The notes: generated from the letters alone by a model not told the origin. A stretch of DNA of 64,000 nt from Eleginops maclovinus (GCF_036324505.1 NC_086368.1:24728878-24792877), one strand, 5' to 3'. Positions 39,951 through 52,035 are shown, numbered from the stretch's first letter. Numbers and translations are program-made.

Positions 39951-41124
39951 ATAGAAAAGCCTTGGCAGAGATGTGAGCTATCCCATTGCCCTCATAGTTC
40001 TAAATTCATTTACACTCACTTTAAACTGATTAATTAAGTAGACAACGTCATGATGCATGCTATCACTTTATAACAAGGTGCAATAAGGTGCCAGGTATTT
40101 AATATGATATTGATTCTAATTAAGGTTCAACTTCCTTGGATTCACTTTATATTATGATGTTGTACACAAAGGCAGCTTGCTCATCTGATCTTGTAGGTGT
40201 ATTCAGGGGAAATTGACAGGAAGGATTTGGGGAAGATTCAAAGCTACGATGTCATGCGTACACAGCGAGCACTTAATCCCTCTGAGCAACCGGGTCCCTT
40301 CCTTCCTCCGCTCTCTGATAATAGTTAAATTTGAGGTAGGAATGCTGATGAGGTATCCCACTGAGGAGGATCTGAGGATAAGACACCACCTGCTCACATG
40401 GCACTGATGCCCAGCTTCCCTTCTTTTATCCTACATGTTCCCTTCTCTCTCTGTTCTTCTCCCTTTTAAGTCCTATCATAGATTTGCAGAAGCCTCCTAC
40501 TTTTCCCGGCATTTCTCCCTGCTTATCTTTTTTTCAACATCTCTGTCTGCCTGCCTCTTCCCCTGCCCATCTGCCTCTTACTTTATTCCTCTCTCTGCAT
40601 CCCCCCTTTCTCCCTCTCCTCCTTTTCCTTGTTTACAGCTCCTCCTTCAGACAAGACATCTGAGCCAACAATCAATGCCATTTCATTCCGGTGAGGGAAC
40701 AAATGGAATTCCAGCTGAGAGCGTGGCAGCAGGCGGCGAACAAAGGCTTTTTCTGTGATGCCTCTCCCCTCACTCTGCAGCAGAGACCCCAGCCTGCACC
40801 AGGTCCCTATCACCTCCTCACACAAACATCTACACAGGCCCATTGTACATGGAGGCACACCGTGACATTTACAGAGTGTGGAGTCGTACATGCCAGTTAC
40901 CTGGAGAAGAATTGATGTGGTCGATGGAGATTGTGTTGAGAGAATATCACTGCACATGGTTGAATATGAAATCTATTATTTTCTCGGTTATTACTTTGTT
41001 GACGGTAAATACATACAGTATGTTTAATTTCCTGTAAGGGCCATTTGGCTACGATTAACAACTATTTGAGGGGCCTTTTTATTCTTTTTTTTGGTTTATA
41101 TTTGTATATTCTGCGTTTTAAAAC
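39951..41124. other. Non-coding; one long pyrimidine tract and a candidate exon
   Basis: 40405-40638 is strongly pyrimidine-rich on the plus strand and ends in a splice-acceptor-like TTGTTTACAG. The following candidate exon is listed separately. Nothing else recognised. Confidence 0.4.
40639..40690 (+). other. Candidate internal exon (52 nt)
   Basis: The acceptor TTTACAG follows a pyrimidine tract of more than 200 nt. The donor is CCG followed by GTGAGG. One phase is open and reads PPSDKTSEPTINAISF, a Ser/Thr/Pro-rich composition typical of extracellular stalks or linkers. A second phase is also open; the third stops. No protein family is recognised, and no matching neighbour exon is identified in the window. 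Confidence 0.25.
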
Positions 41125-41370
41125 GTTTTAAGGCTTTATTTTTTCTCCTACTGCCTGTGCTGCAGCAACCCCATAAAGATGTCCCGCCTCTCAGTCTATC
41201 GTACAATGTGTTGAAGCGCTGTCCAGTAGAAGCGTGAGCATACATAGTGATGTCACTATCACAGAACTAAACAAAGGAGGCCAATTGAGGCGTTTCATTT
41301 CCATGCACAGATATCTATATAACACGGTAGAGGAACAGGAATCCCCTAAAAGGTATGATAGGGCCACCAA
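41125..41370 (+). repeat. Interspersed repeat, recurring family with visible right end
   Basis: Begins in the TTTATTTTTTCTCCTACTGCC block, lacks part of the middle, then runs through GTACAATGTGTTGAAGCGCT, GTGATGTCACTATC and ACTAAACAAAGGAGGCCAAT. It ends near TATGATAGGGCC, the reverse complement of the left end seen at 19077. Together with the 19073 copy it indicates short inverted termini for this family. Confidence 0.6.
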
Positions 41371-43544
41371 TTTTGTGTATACCTATCCAAGCTGCATACC
41401 TCAATCACAGAGACGGTGGGTTTTCTGTGGCTTCACATCAAAAACCACGCCAATGTCACTTACATACCTACTCAGCAGGTATGTGTGTATGTTAAAGAGA
41501 GTAGACCGTCCACTGTGAGGCTGCAATCAAACAGATTAACTTCATTCTTAGGTAGGCCGTATGATTCCGATAATTGTAGATCACTATAAACGTAATATAT
41601 AGAGATGAATGGGGAGTCGTCTACAAGTCGCTAAAGACTGCGGAAATTCAGTCTTGACCTCCATCTGCAGAGCTGAAGAAGCTCAATCTGCTGATGAAGC
41701 TCATGTGATATGACTGGAAAGCTCCAGATCTCGCTTCATGATGGACCATGCGTTGAGATTGTTTATGATGTCAATACTGAACTCCAAGTATACATTTGTT
41801 GTTTCGACTTACAGAAACTCGAACAATGGGACACGTGATGCTATTGGAATCTCACATAGCCATATGGTCTCGACAAGCCATTAGAGTTCTGGCAGAAATA
41901 ACAATAAAGAATAGGCATGATAAGAGCATTGATGTGCTGTAGCAACCGATTAGCTGTTAGCTTGAATAGCTCTCCTCTAGTGATTGCACCAGCACCAAAT
42001 ATCTGACTTTTTATTATCTCCTTTACTTTAATAGTGTGTCCCTTTGTGAAGTAACATCAGCTGCCTTTTGTACACTCTGTTCTCAGGGAAGCAGCCTTGT
42101 CGTGGTTATGCCTAATCTAACTTTATTGGTTTGAAGAATAGATCACTGCTATTGTTGAATTTCTGCGGTGCTCTGGAGGAAATTACAACATAGCACAGTA
42201 AAAACAGCAGTGTGGAAACCAAACAGGAATGAGCACTTACCTGTAAATATATGAAGATTTATAATAAGGCAGATTTGAGAGAATATGTAAACAATTGATA
42301 CAGTATACTTGTAATAGTGTGTCTGATTCAGCTTATCATTACTAGCAGTGCTTTTCACTGAGCTGTAAGTATTTTAATCTCTGGGATGAAGCGTATGGTC
42401 ACTAAACATGGATGAGAAATCCTAAAAACATAGCCAAAATGTAATTTCTGCAGTGCTGGGATTTCGTATTGGCAGTTTTTTGCTGCTTCTGTCCACTCCG
42501 AGCTGCTGCTGTCAGTGGTGGTTCTGCGAGTCGGTGCGATCGACTCGCCTGTTTCTCTGCCTGACAATGGAAGATCAAAGTGGATAAAATAACATATTAA
42601 TAACTGCTTCCCTGACTCAAAGCTCCAAGATGTGTTTCATTAAAAACCAAACCGAGATGTGCCAACCAGAAATAGCACTAAATCGAAGCAGGCGAGGAGA
42701 GAACATGCCTGACAGAAACAGAGTGTTACAGCTCTCAGTGTGATCACAAGGTATGAGATAGAAGAGTCAATATTATGCAAAGTGTTTAGATTTACTGTCA
42801 AATAACACATTCTTTCAAACTTTCACAGTGGGTTGATTGTTCTATTTATTAAGAACATGAACTTTAAAAGAAAACGTTATATATAGAAATAAATAAATAC
42901 ATATAGCTCCTTCAAAAACAAGCATTATCATAGTATTCATTGGTAAAGGACAGCAAGAATGTATTGTCTTGGTTGAAATGACCTAGAGTAAATGTTGAGA
43001 CAGAATACAGCCATGGTCTCTATTTTCCTTATTTTCTGTGTTTCATATTATTTAAATATGAATATCTTTGGGGTTTGGACTGAGACAGCAAGACACTTCA
43101 AAACATCACCACAGGCTTTGTGAAATTGGGACATTTTTCACAGATTGCATGTTGCAGCCCTTTTTCTACACACTGCAAGAGATCACTTGGAAATATTAAA
43201 CTGGTTATTTGAGGAATTTGGACAACCACTGCTGTCATGAGTTTGTATTTATTAATATTTTCTGAATCTTTATTGAAATGTAGCTTGTATTTTGGCAAAA
43301 TTAACGCTGGTTTAGTTTACTGCATATTCCTTTGTTAGTGTTTAACTTCTTACACGATATTCATCCTTAGCCAACATGTCTTGACCAAGAACGGAAAAGG
43401 CTGCGCCATGAAGCTATTTTGGCATATTGGTCACAATTGTTCATCACTGATACTGATCCAAGGTGGTGGTTTTCCTGTAGAATACTTATTGAAGAAAGTG
43501 TAGTGCTTTATATACATGTATCGAACCCCCTCTTCTGAAGTATA
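41371..43544. other. Non-coding, nothing identified
   Basis: AT-rich sequence without recognised genes or repeats. Confidence 0.45.
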
Positions 43545-43546
43545 TA

Positions 43547-45196
43547 CAGTGGTATGCAAAAGTTTGGGCACCCCTTAGGAAAACCACTGCATCAGTTTGT
43601 CACTTGCTGAGCTTTTGAAGCAGCAACTTCATTTTAACATATGTTATACCTTATGGTAACAGAAACATCTCAGTAGTGAAATAACTTTTATTGGTCAAAC
43701 AGAAACATGTTTATGTGCATTCAAACAAAAATAGGCATGTGCATAAATTTGGGCACCCCTAAGAAATAATTCCATTAATATTTAGTATTGCCTCCTTTTG
43801 CTGCAATAACGGCCTGTAGACGCCTCCTGTAGCCACAGACAAGTCCCTTAAGCCTGGCAGGTGGTATTTTGGCCCATTCTTCCACACAAAACGTCTCCAG
43901 TTCAGTCAGGTTTCTTGGCCTCCGTGCATGGACAGCCTTCTTCAAATAAATCCATACATTTTCAATGATGTTAAGGTCTGGGGACTGGGATGGCCATTCC
44001 AGAACATTGTACCTGTGCTTCTGCATGAATTCCTTGGTGGATTTTGATCGGTGCTTAGGATCATTGTCCTGCTGAAAAATCCAACCCCGGCGTAGCTTCA
44101 ACTTTGTGACTGACTCTAGAACATTCTTGTCAAGAATCTCCTGGTACTGTAAGGAATTCATGTGGCCCTCAACTTTAACAAGTTTTCCAGTACCTGTGCT
44201 AGCCACACAGCCCCATAACATGATAGATCCTCCACCAAATTTTACAGTGGGCAACAAGTTCTTTTCATTGAATGCAGTGTGTTTTTTTCGCCATGCATAC
44301 CTGTTCATGTTATGACCAAATAACTCAATCTTGGTCTCATCTGACCACAGTATTTTGTTCCAAAATGCTTCTGGCTTGTCCAGATGTGCTTTTGCATACC
44401 TCATGCGACTCTTCTTGTGATTAACACTCAGGAAAGGCTTTTTGCACATCACCCTTCCAATGAGCTCTTCCTGGTGCAAAGTACGCTGGATTGTGGAACG
44501 GTGAACAACTACACCATCAGCAGCCAGATGTTGTTGTAGTTCTCTGGAGGTGGTCTGTGGCTTCTCTGTGACCATTTTCACCATCCTTCGCCTGTGCCTT
44601 TCCCCTATTTTTGTCGGCCTACCACATCTTTCCTTCACACGGACTGTTCCTGTGGCCTTCCATTTCACAACTACGTTTCTGACTGTGGAGACAGACAGTT
44701 TAAACCTGTCAGATAATTTTTTGTACCCTTCTCCTAATTTATAATGTTGGATTATCTTAGCTTTCAGGTCAGTGGAGAGTTGTTTTGAGGTCCCCATCTT
44801 GCCACTCCCTAAGAAAGAACCTAGGCCAGGCACAGCCAGCTATTACCTATGTTAAATAGCCTTTTTCATGATTGGTTCCACCTGTCTTTGTAATTGAAGG
44901 TCTAATGAGCTAATCAAAGCAATTTTGTGCAGCAACCTGTCAGCTATAAATCCGTACAGGTGTTGAAATGAATGCTATTTATAAGGGTGCCCAAACTTTT
45001 GCACATCCCATTTTTTGCATTTTATTTTATTATAATAAAACTATGTAATGCTACCCTAAGAATTTTGGTCTGGAAAACACTAAAACGTCTACATCTTTGT
45101 AGGAAAACAAATGTTGTTGCTGTGATCTTCTATTATAAAGGAAAAGCAAATTGTCATGAAATCTCAGAGGGGTGCCCAAACTTTTGCATACCACTG
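43547..45196 (-). mobile_element. Complete Tc1/mariner transposon, 1650 bp
   Basis: The terminal 29 bp, 43547-43575 and 45168-45196, are perfect inverted repeats beginning CAGTGGTATGCAAAAG. They are flanked by TA at 43545-43546 and 45197-45198, the obligatory Tc1/mariner target. Each end also has an inner copy of the motif (43740-43761 and 44983-45003), giving the IR/DR arrangement known from Sleeping Beauty-like elements. The single gene is uninterrupted. Both the ends and the gene look undamaged, so this is a young and possibly mobilisable copy. Confidence 0.96.
43775..44797 (-). CDS. Tc1-type DD34E transposase, intact
   Basis: A 340-residue enzyme that binds the inner and outer repeats of its element and moves it by cut and paste at TA sites. 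I start it at MGTSKQL, the usual Tc1 beginning; an in-frame upstream Met at 44833 would add 12 residues. Numbered from that upstream Met, the paired helix-turn-helix region spans about residues 18-120, with a GRPTK AT-hook-like linker at 71-75. The catalytic residues are D165 (WSDETK), D256 (QQDNDPKH) and E291 (IIENVW), with 34 residues between the last two. A glycine-rich FGGGSIMLWG box lies at 199-208. Length and all catalytic residues are normal and no stop interrupts it. No host role is implied. Confidence 0.95.
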   Translation of the reverse strand: MGTSKQLSTDLKAKIIQHYKLGEGYKKLSDRFKLSVSTVRNVVVKWKATGTVRVKERCGRPTKIGERHRRRMVKMVTEKPQTTSRELQQHLAADGVVVHRSTIQRTLHQEELIGRVMCKKPFLSVNHKKSRMRYAKAHLDKPEAFWNKILWSDETKIELFGHNMNRYAWRKKHTAFNEKNLLPTVKFGGGSIMLWGCVASTGTGKLVKVEGHMNSLQYQEILDKNVLESVTKLKLRRGWIFQQDNDPKHRSKSTKEFMQKHRYNVLEWPSQSPDLNIIENVWIYLKKAVHARRPRNLTELETFCVEEWAKIPPARLKGLVCGYRRRLQAVIAAKGGNTKY

Positions 45197-45198
45197 TA

Positions 45199-47881
45199 TA
45201 TATAAAAAAATAAGATGCTTTGACAAGCTAAATCAGGTCGGTGCTAGAAAGTATCAATAGAATGAACTGCTTGAGCTTTTTGTCGCTTAGCATGCATCTA
45301 AGCTAGGCTCTTGCCTTCTCGCTCTTTAATAACTCCTAATTGAATGAAATGATGCCAAAGGGTAGTCAAAGAAACAATGCAGATGCAATACAAAGATGTT
45401 AGATAAAGAACTGGTGTGACTAACTATTGCTAGCCTGTCTCATGCTTGCTAAAATGCAGCAGTTAGCTTGCCAGCTACAGTACTTGTCCAACAACTAATC
45501 CAAGCTTGTAGCAGCCCATATTTCACGATGACACAGGATAACTCTTCTGTGCCAAAGCCTGATTCAAACTGATATTTAGTGATTTAAAACAAAATGAACA
45601 AACATGCTAGAAAACCCATCATGTCGGCACTCAATGACTACTACGCACAGTCAACATCCCCCCCGCCTCACCCCAGCTTCTACTACTGCACCTCACTATC
45701 TGCCAGCTGCATGGGGCTCCCTCAGGCATAGCCCTGCCTGGATGTCTGGCCAGCTGTGGCTATTCCCCTCAGCAGAAAGAGTGGAGGAGAGATAGGGATA
45801 AAAGAGGCAGAGGGAGAAGGGAGTTAAAGAGAGAGGGAGAGTGACTGACCAGCTGTGAGAAGCCATTTCCCTCTCTTGTAACCCTGCACAATCTATCGAG
45901 AGTAAACCCATAAAATAAGAAGAAAGCAATAAGAGGTTGGACACACCTGAAAACAACAAGTACACACACTCACACAAATGAAACATTCCCAACACAGAGA
46001 GGGCCATGTGACACAACAATTGAACAGTTCCAAGAGGCCCGATGTGGCTGAATAAGCACAGTGTGCACGGCGGTACTCGGTAGAATTATTAATGAATGCA
46101 CTGACATTTCTTTTAATCGCCATGCCCGGGTAGATGCTGTCGAGCACCATGGGAGGTGTGAGAGAGTGAGAGAGAAAAAAAGTGCTAACAGATAATGAAA
46201 AACATAATGCATCAGCATACGGTGCGTTGTGCAAAGGATGGCAGGAAAAAGTCGCTGATCCCCGAGGGAAAATTCAGCCCCATGCTCGAGCCCAGGAGGT
46301 CTGGCTAACATTAACACACATTACACGCTAGGCCAGACTTCCAGCAGGACACCCATCACATGCTGTTAGCATCTCTGTTCTTTTTACAGTTTATAATCAG
46401 CTGGACTATATGGTTGGGGACTAGCTCTATGTCAACATAAAGCTGGTTATTTTGATTTATGCAGCTGGATGAATACATTTAAGCTCACATAAAAGAGAGG
46501 AAAATCCCTATAGGCGTTATTGCTGCAGGTTAAGCACATTTTCATTTCCTTTCTGGCTTCTTCTACCGCTCATATGTCAGCAGCATTGCGGGGATATCAT
46601 TAATAAAAGCTTTTTAAATGGCAAATGCTTCAAACATTTGCGTAACATATTACAATGGCTGTGGATTAATCCGCCTCTTGATTTAAATTAGTCACATTTA
46701 GGGATTCAATTAAATCACCATCGCTTTGCAAGTTGCATTAAGTGCAATCAACAAGGGGAATGGAAAATTATGTTTCCTTTAACAAAATTTGCATATTTCA
46801 TTGGCACTGCTAATGTATTCAGCTCCTTGGCAAAGAATGTGCTTACCCGCCTCCAACTGCTAGACAGAGCAGAGAAAACTGCGCCTCACTTCTTTGTGTT
46901 TCTAGATGTGATTTTCTATTGAGAATATCCAAGACATTATCCAAACACATAGATTTAGCTGTAATTTCTAAGAAGTATTCAGATATAACATGTCCAATAA
47001 TATGACATTTTGCCACATCCTGTGTGATCCATTCATGGTGAGATTTATCCGTGCCCTTTACCTCATTCACACGTACATGTGCCACAGAGCACACAAATAA
47101 ACAAGTGCGCACATAAAGACATCTGTGACTCATGTGTAAGTGATAGGGCAGTGTGTCATGCCTTGGAAAGCTCTGGCACGTTTTCCATCAGCTTTTAAAT
47201 ACGCAGTAATGGTGACAGGCGAGCCAAAAAGGTTGTCATGTCTCTGTCAAAACCAATTAAAATCCTCATTCCTTGAGTGCGCAGACTTATAGCTTCCCCC
47301 AATCAGCGGCGCCACACCTGTGCCTCTGATACGCCTCTAAGCCGCACAGGCGGTTAAACTGCGCCCATCCCAAAACTTTCTCCCTCCTCTCATCTCACCT
47401 CTCCCTTTCAGCTGGAGTCCACTCGGCGCTAACATCACCATCCACAAAGCCTGCTACTCACTGTACTCCATAGACAGCCCAGCTGACATTAAGGCAGATG
47501 GATTTTCTCTCAATCCGCTTAAGACATCAGACGCTGAGTGACTTTGTTCCATTTTTTTAAGAAGCATTTTAATACTGCTGCTTTCATGTCTGAGTGCCTC
47601 CCCACTGCTGCAGATATTGAGTCGGTAGACTTCCGCATGACAGGCGGTCTGACAATGTCGAATGAGAAGCAATGAAGTGCCACTAAGCTCCGCCTCCCTA
47701 CTTCAGCTTGATGGTCCTAGTGTCAAAATGATATCTGGTGAAGGGTTTCTATAGAGCAGGGAGGGTGTAAATAGATGTAAAAGAAATCAATCTAATCAGG
47801 ACTTGAGTCTAATTTGAAGTTTTTACTTTTAGTATGCCCCTTACACAAGAAGAGCTCTGTGAAGGGCCACTACATACATAC
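45199..47881. other. Non-coding; one strong enhancer-like patch
   Basis: No gene recognised. 46560-46830 has a canonical POU octamer ATTTGCAT (46787-46794), a palindromic GGATTAATCC (46663-46672) fitting K50 homeodomains such as Otx/Pitx, and several ATTA cores. The overlapping open frames at 45.7-46.3 kb show no domain. Confidence 0.4.
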
Positions 47882-48003
47882 AACCTAGACCAGACCAACT
47901 GCAGCAACCTCAGATCATAGCACTGCCCCCACAGGCTTGTGACCTTTTTTTTGGCGGGGCAGTGCTATGATCTGGGGTTGCTGCAGTTGGTCTGGTCTAG
48001 GTT
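47882..48003. repeat. 48-bp fold-back (inverted repeat) with 26-nt loop
   Basis: The arms 47882-47929 and 47956-48003 are reverse complements with a single mismatch. The right arm is transposase coding sequence of the adjacent Tc1 remnant, reading [14 protein letters not shown] in one frame; the left arm is an inverted copy of it. The loop contains GTGACCTTTTTTTTGGC, which closely resembles the terminal-repeat end of the same element family at 48417-48434. Transcribed, the region would form a strong hairpin. Confidence 0.93.
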
Positions 48004-48439
48004 CAGCAATGTGCCCAAAGAATGAGGTCAGCTGACTACCTGAACATACTGAATGACCAGGTTATTCAATCAATGGATTTTTTCTTCCCTGATGGCACGG
48101 GCATGTTCCAAGATGGAAATGCCAGGATCCATCGGGCTCAGATTGTGAAAGAGTGGTTCAGGGAGCATGAGACATCACACATGGATTGGCCCCCACAGAG
48201 TCTAGACCTGAACCCGATTGAGAATCTTTGGGATGTGCTGGAGAAGACTTTGCGCAGTGGTCCGAATCTCCTGTCATCAATACAAGATCTTGGCGAAAAA
48301 TGAATGCAAGACAGAAATAAATGTTGTGACGTTGCAGAAGGTTGTGGAAACGATGCCACAGCGAATGCGTGCCGTAATCGAAGCTGAAGGCGGTCCAACG
48401 AATATTAGAGTGTGTGACCTTTTTTTGGGCCAGGCAGTG
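47956..48439 (+). pseudogene. Tc1/mariner transposase 3' half and right terminal repeat, decayed
   Basis: Plus-strand reading gives the glycine/tryptophan box (GSAMIWGCCSW), then after a frameshift near 48035 ADYLNIL and a degenerate second-aspartate region, [31 protein letters not shown] follows, with the third catalytic acid, and after another frameshift MPQRMRAVIEAEGGPTNI, the usual C-terminus. The right terminal repeat follows and ends CCAGGCAGTG at 48439, next to TA. The second motif reads QDGNAR, consistent with the QDNA-type variant of this family. The N-terminal half and left end are missing. It is a different Tc1 family from the intact element at 43.5 kb. Confidence 0.85.
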
Positions 48440-51400
48440 TATGTTTATGTTAAATACATATATTTATGTTTTTAATATTACTGCATACAGTCTTTATTCT
48501 ACTGTACATTAATACATGATGTATTTGGTTTTATCTTATACAGTTTTACAACTTTTACAACTTCATTTCACATGCACCATTTCTTTTTTCGTTGGAGGTT
48601 TAAGGGACTTAATATTCATTTTCATTGCCTCACTGTAGCTGATAAAGCTGTTGTGCTAATGACAATAACGCTTTTAAATCTTGAGTCTGGTTGAGTCATC
48701 TCTCCGTTGAAACTTATGTGATGGTTTGAAAAGAGAATGTCAAAACCAAGAGAAAGTAAACTGTTCAAACATCCGCAGTGTATAAAGAAAATCCCCAGGA
48801 AAATTAAAACAAATCAGTGAAGCAGAACAATGTTTATCTTCTCTTCTACTCCATTAATTATTACACGACTGTTCATATTTACCTTGCGATCCAAGGTCAG
48901 AACCCGCTAATCTAGGCAACGCACCACCATGTCCAGGTGCAGTTACCTGCTCACTTGGATGCTTTTCAAAATCCTATATTAGAATGAGGTTTGTATTCAC
49001 CCAAGGGAACCATTCTGTATGTTAACTATGCTGAGAAGTTAATGGAAAAAAAATCTCCCCGAGCGGTTTGTGGTGGTGAAATTCACAAAAGGCTCCTCTT
49101 CACTCCTCAAACCTTATCTGTCCAGACAAAAGGGACTTTCTCTTCTCTTCCAGAACTTGAATTTCTTCCAACACAGAGGCCAGCAAATCCAAACTTGTCA
49201 CTTTCTGACTTTTTTTTTTCACTTCGAAGGAGGAAGGGGAGAGTGGGAGTGGAGATATGGGAGGCCAGGGACGAGGCAGTTTGTCTGAACTGAATGTGTT
49301 TTCGGTGTTATCACTCAGAGTGGCTGAGTTCCTCTGTTGGCCTGATAACACACTGCCTCTCCCCTTCCCTTTCTCACTGTCTGCCAGAATAGCTGTCATT
49401 TCGTGTCAACACAGCTCAGCTTTGCAGTGAACAAAAGTCAAACGCTGTCCATGATGCATGGTCAGAGGTCGTGTCTGCTGTACCATCTTCTCTACAGCGG
49501 CCATGCGGTGAAAACTCTCCAATTTTATGAGCACTGTGGAAAGTTCAGTGTGACGCAGCCATACTGTTTCTATCCTATGTGAAAACTGAATATGTCACTG
49601 TGGTTGCCAGCCTCATTGGTTGAAATGAAACCCCCCTGAGGGAAGGAGCAGAGCATGTTTCATAAAAAGACATCTCCATTTCTTCAATACATGTAACACC
49701 TGGCATGCAACATGCATCACTCTGTGTGACAGCTGCAAATCACAGGCATGGCTTAAACAACTCTGACCTTTACAGGTAATCATAATTTCTCAAAATATGT
49801 AGGAGAAAAGAAAGTCAAAAACAGAGGAAACGGGTCACTGTATCTTTAGCTCTGTAGCTCCTCCTTGCAGTGAGAGCACAAGATAAAATGCAGGGAATAA
49901 TGCAGGGATTAGGCTCATAATCAATCAAATAGATTAGAAGCGCTGTCAGCGCAGGCAGCCGTACCACATAGGGTCTGCAGTCAGTCCGCAGGAAGTGTTG
50001 AGTGTTTTGGCTGTGATTGGCTACAGAAGGGGGTCTGCAGGAGAGCAGCAGCACCGCAGTCAGTCCCACATCGTAAATCAGGCTCCCTGTTTCTTTGGAT
50101 TTAAATCGAGTTCCTCTTTTGGGCCTTGACTGGGTCCCTGGGCTTATTAAAGTCTCACACTGGGAGAATAACCAAGCTCTCTATTCATCAGAAAGGCCTT
50201 AAAAAAGAAATCCAGGCCAGAATCATTTCATTAGGATTATCCACTTTAGGTGTATCCTGTTACACAATCCACAAGAACTAGTACTGGCTTGATGTGGAAA
50301 AATCACACTTCCATGTCTTCAAATGAGAAGTCAAATCACGAAACACATTCAGGTGAAGAGATGTAGCCTCACACCTCAGTTGTGAGGCTACTTCATGCGC
50401 TCAGACTTAATTGTTTGTTTTTGCCCTACCAAAGAAAAAAGCATAATCAATGAAGACACCAACATTAACTGAAATTTGTGGCGAACAATTACCAGGCTAA
50501 TAAAAGCAGACAGGCAGCGGCAAGAAAAATTGTAGCGAGCAATTAGTGCTCACACTACTCCTCCACACATTCGCCGTCAAGTGCGAGTAACAACAAAAGA
50601 TTGAGGCAGAAACAGAAGCTTAGAGGAAAATAACTGCAAACTATCGGCATAGAGAATAGCATGGACATTAAACCTCCACAAGCCCCGGCTTTACAAAAGT
50701 ATGGTACTCAACAAAGCCAATCCTATTTAAACAGCTGCTCTTTTTTCAGATCAATACAGATGGTGCTCTTAAAAAATCCAATGGTCACATAAAGACACAG
50801 TGGGGGGCTCTTTACCTCGGGGGCATTTCTTGAAAGTGTTACTGGGGAGGCACATTACCCTGTCTTGCATGCTTAGGATAGCTCCACTCCACACTGATAC
50901 TCAATGTGTCACTGGCAGCTCTGAGATTACGCCGTGAAACCACTGGGAGCACATCTATCATGTCACACAGCTATTTTATATCCGATTACCCTTCCACTCT
51001 GCTGCTGCTTTTTTGTAATTCATTATAATTTCAGACTGCGTGGTGGTGGGTGATTGGCCGATACATTGAGCCATAAAGCTTGACAGGGTTTGACGGTGAC
51101 GTGGGAAATTGCAGGCTATTTATCAGCAGTGAAATCCAATAGCCTTAGATATCTGACAGCTTATCATGTAGATGCAGCAACTTGGGTTTACCCCTTGGAG
51201 AACGCTTGTGGGCCATACGTAAACACTGGCAGCCTTACATCACTGATGGCGGCTTAAGCCTGATTCTGCCCCGTCAGCAAAGCCTAGAGGACGTCTTTCT
51301 GCAGTCTCAGTAATACTTGCAGAGGAAGAGAGGACTCGGAGATCTTAAGAAATTAAGTTGGTCGGGGTGTCCTGACGCTTAATTGCATATGCTGACTCAA

Positions 51401-51489
51401 TATTATTTTGAGACTCATCCCAACAAGGTGTAACTTCCCAGTCTCACAAGTGAAGCCAATGCAGAAGTACGTTACACCTGCATTATTTG
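48440..51489. other. Non-coding, nothing firm
   Basis: No gene recognised. Around 50460-50570 there are repeated CAATTA/TAAT motifs (two similar GAACAATTACC and GAGCAATTAG blocks) that may be regulatory. Confidence 0.35.
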
Positions 51490-52035
51490 TAATGATCAGC
51501 AGGGGGCGTCTCCACTGGTTGCAAAAAGGACTCCACTTGCCTAGCCTATAAGAAAATGTGCTACTTGTCACTTGATTCCTTACCTAAGAAAACATTTTCC
51601 ATATAACCCCATTAGAGCTGGCCTCTCGTAATCAATTAGTCGACTAATTGGTTGTTTTGGTATTCCTAAAATTAGATGTCTATTCTTGAGTAATTTTTCA
51701 TGGACTTATTTCCAAGAAGTGTATGAGCACATCTCTGGTAAATAAAGGATGTAAATTATGCATTTTTTCGGTGCATTAGAGTTTTAAGTCTTCAACACAG
51801 TATACTGTTCTTTTTTTTTTTAATGATGACCCCCATTGTAGTAAATGATTGACAGGTCACTAGAGCTGTTTGTCTGGGGTGTCTGGTAACATTTTGGTTG
51901 CCTTAAAATGTCTTAGCTCTGCCCTCTTGTGTCACGTCCAGTTGCAATAAACCAAGATGGCGACGGCCTTAATGCCAAATTCAAGGCTTCAAAACCGTAG
52001 ACCAATCATGACATCACAGTGTCCACGTCTTAGAG
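51490..52035 (+). repeat. Interspersed repeat resembling a common fish element, interrupted
   Basis: It begins AGCAGGGGGCG, then ACTGGTTGCAAAAAGGACTCC, and ends in a CCAAGATGGCGACGGCC block followed by CCAATCATGACATCACAGTG. I recall this order from a widespread fish non-autonomous element. The middle (about 51600-51780) looks unrelated and may be an insertion or heavy decay. There is no second copy here to confirm the ends. Confidence 0.4.
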
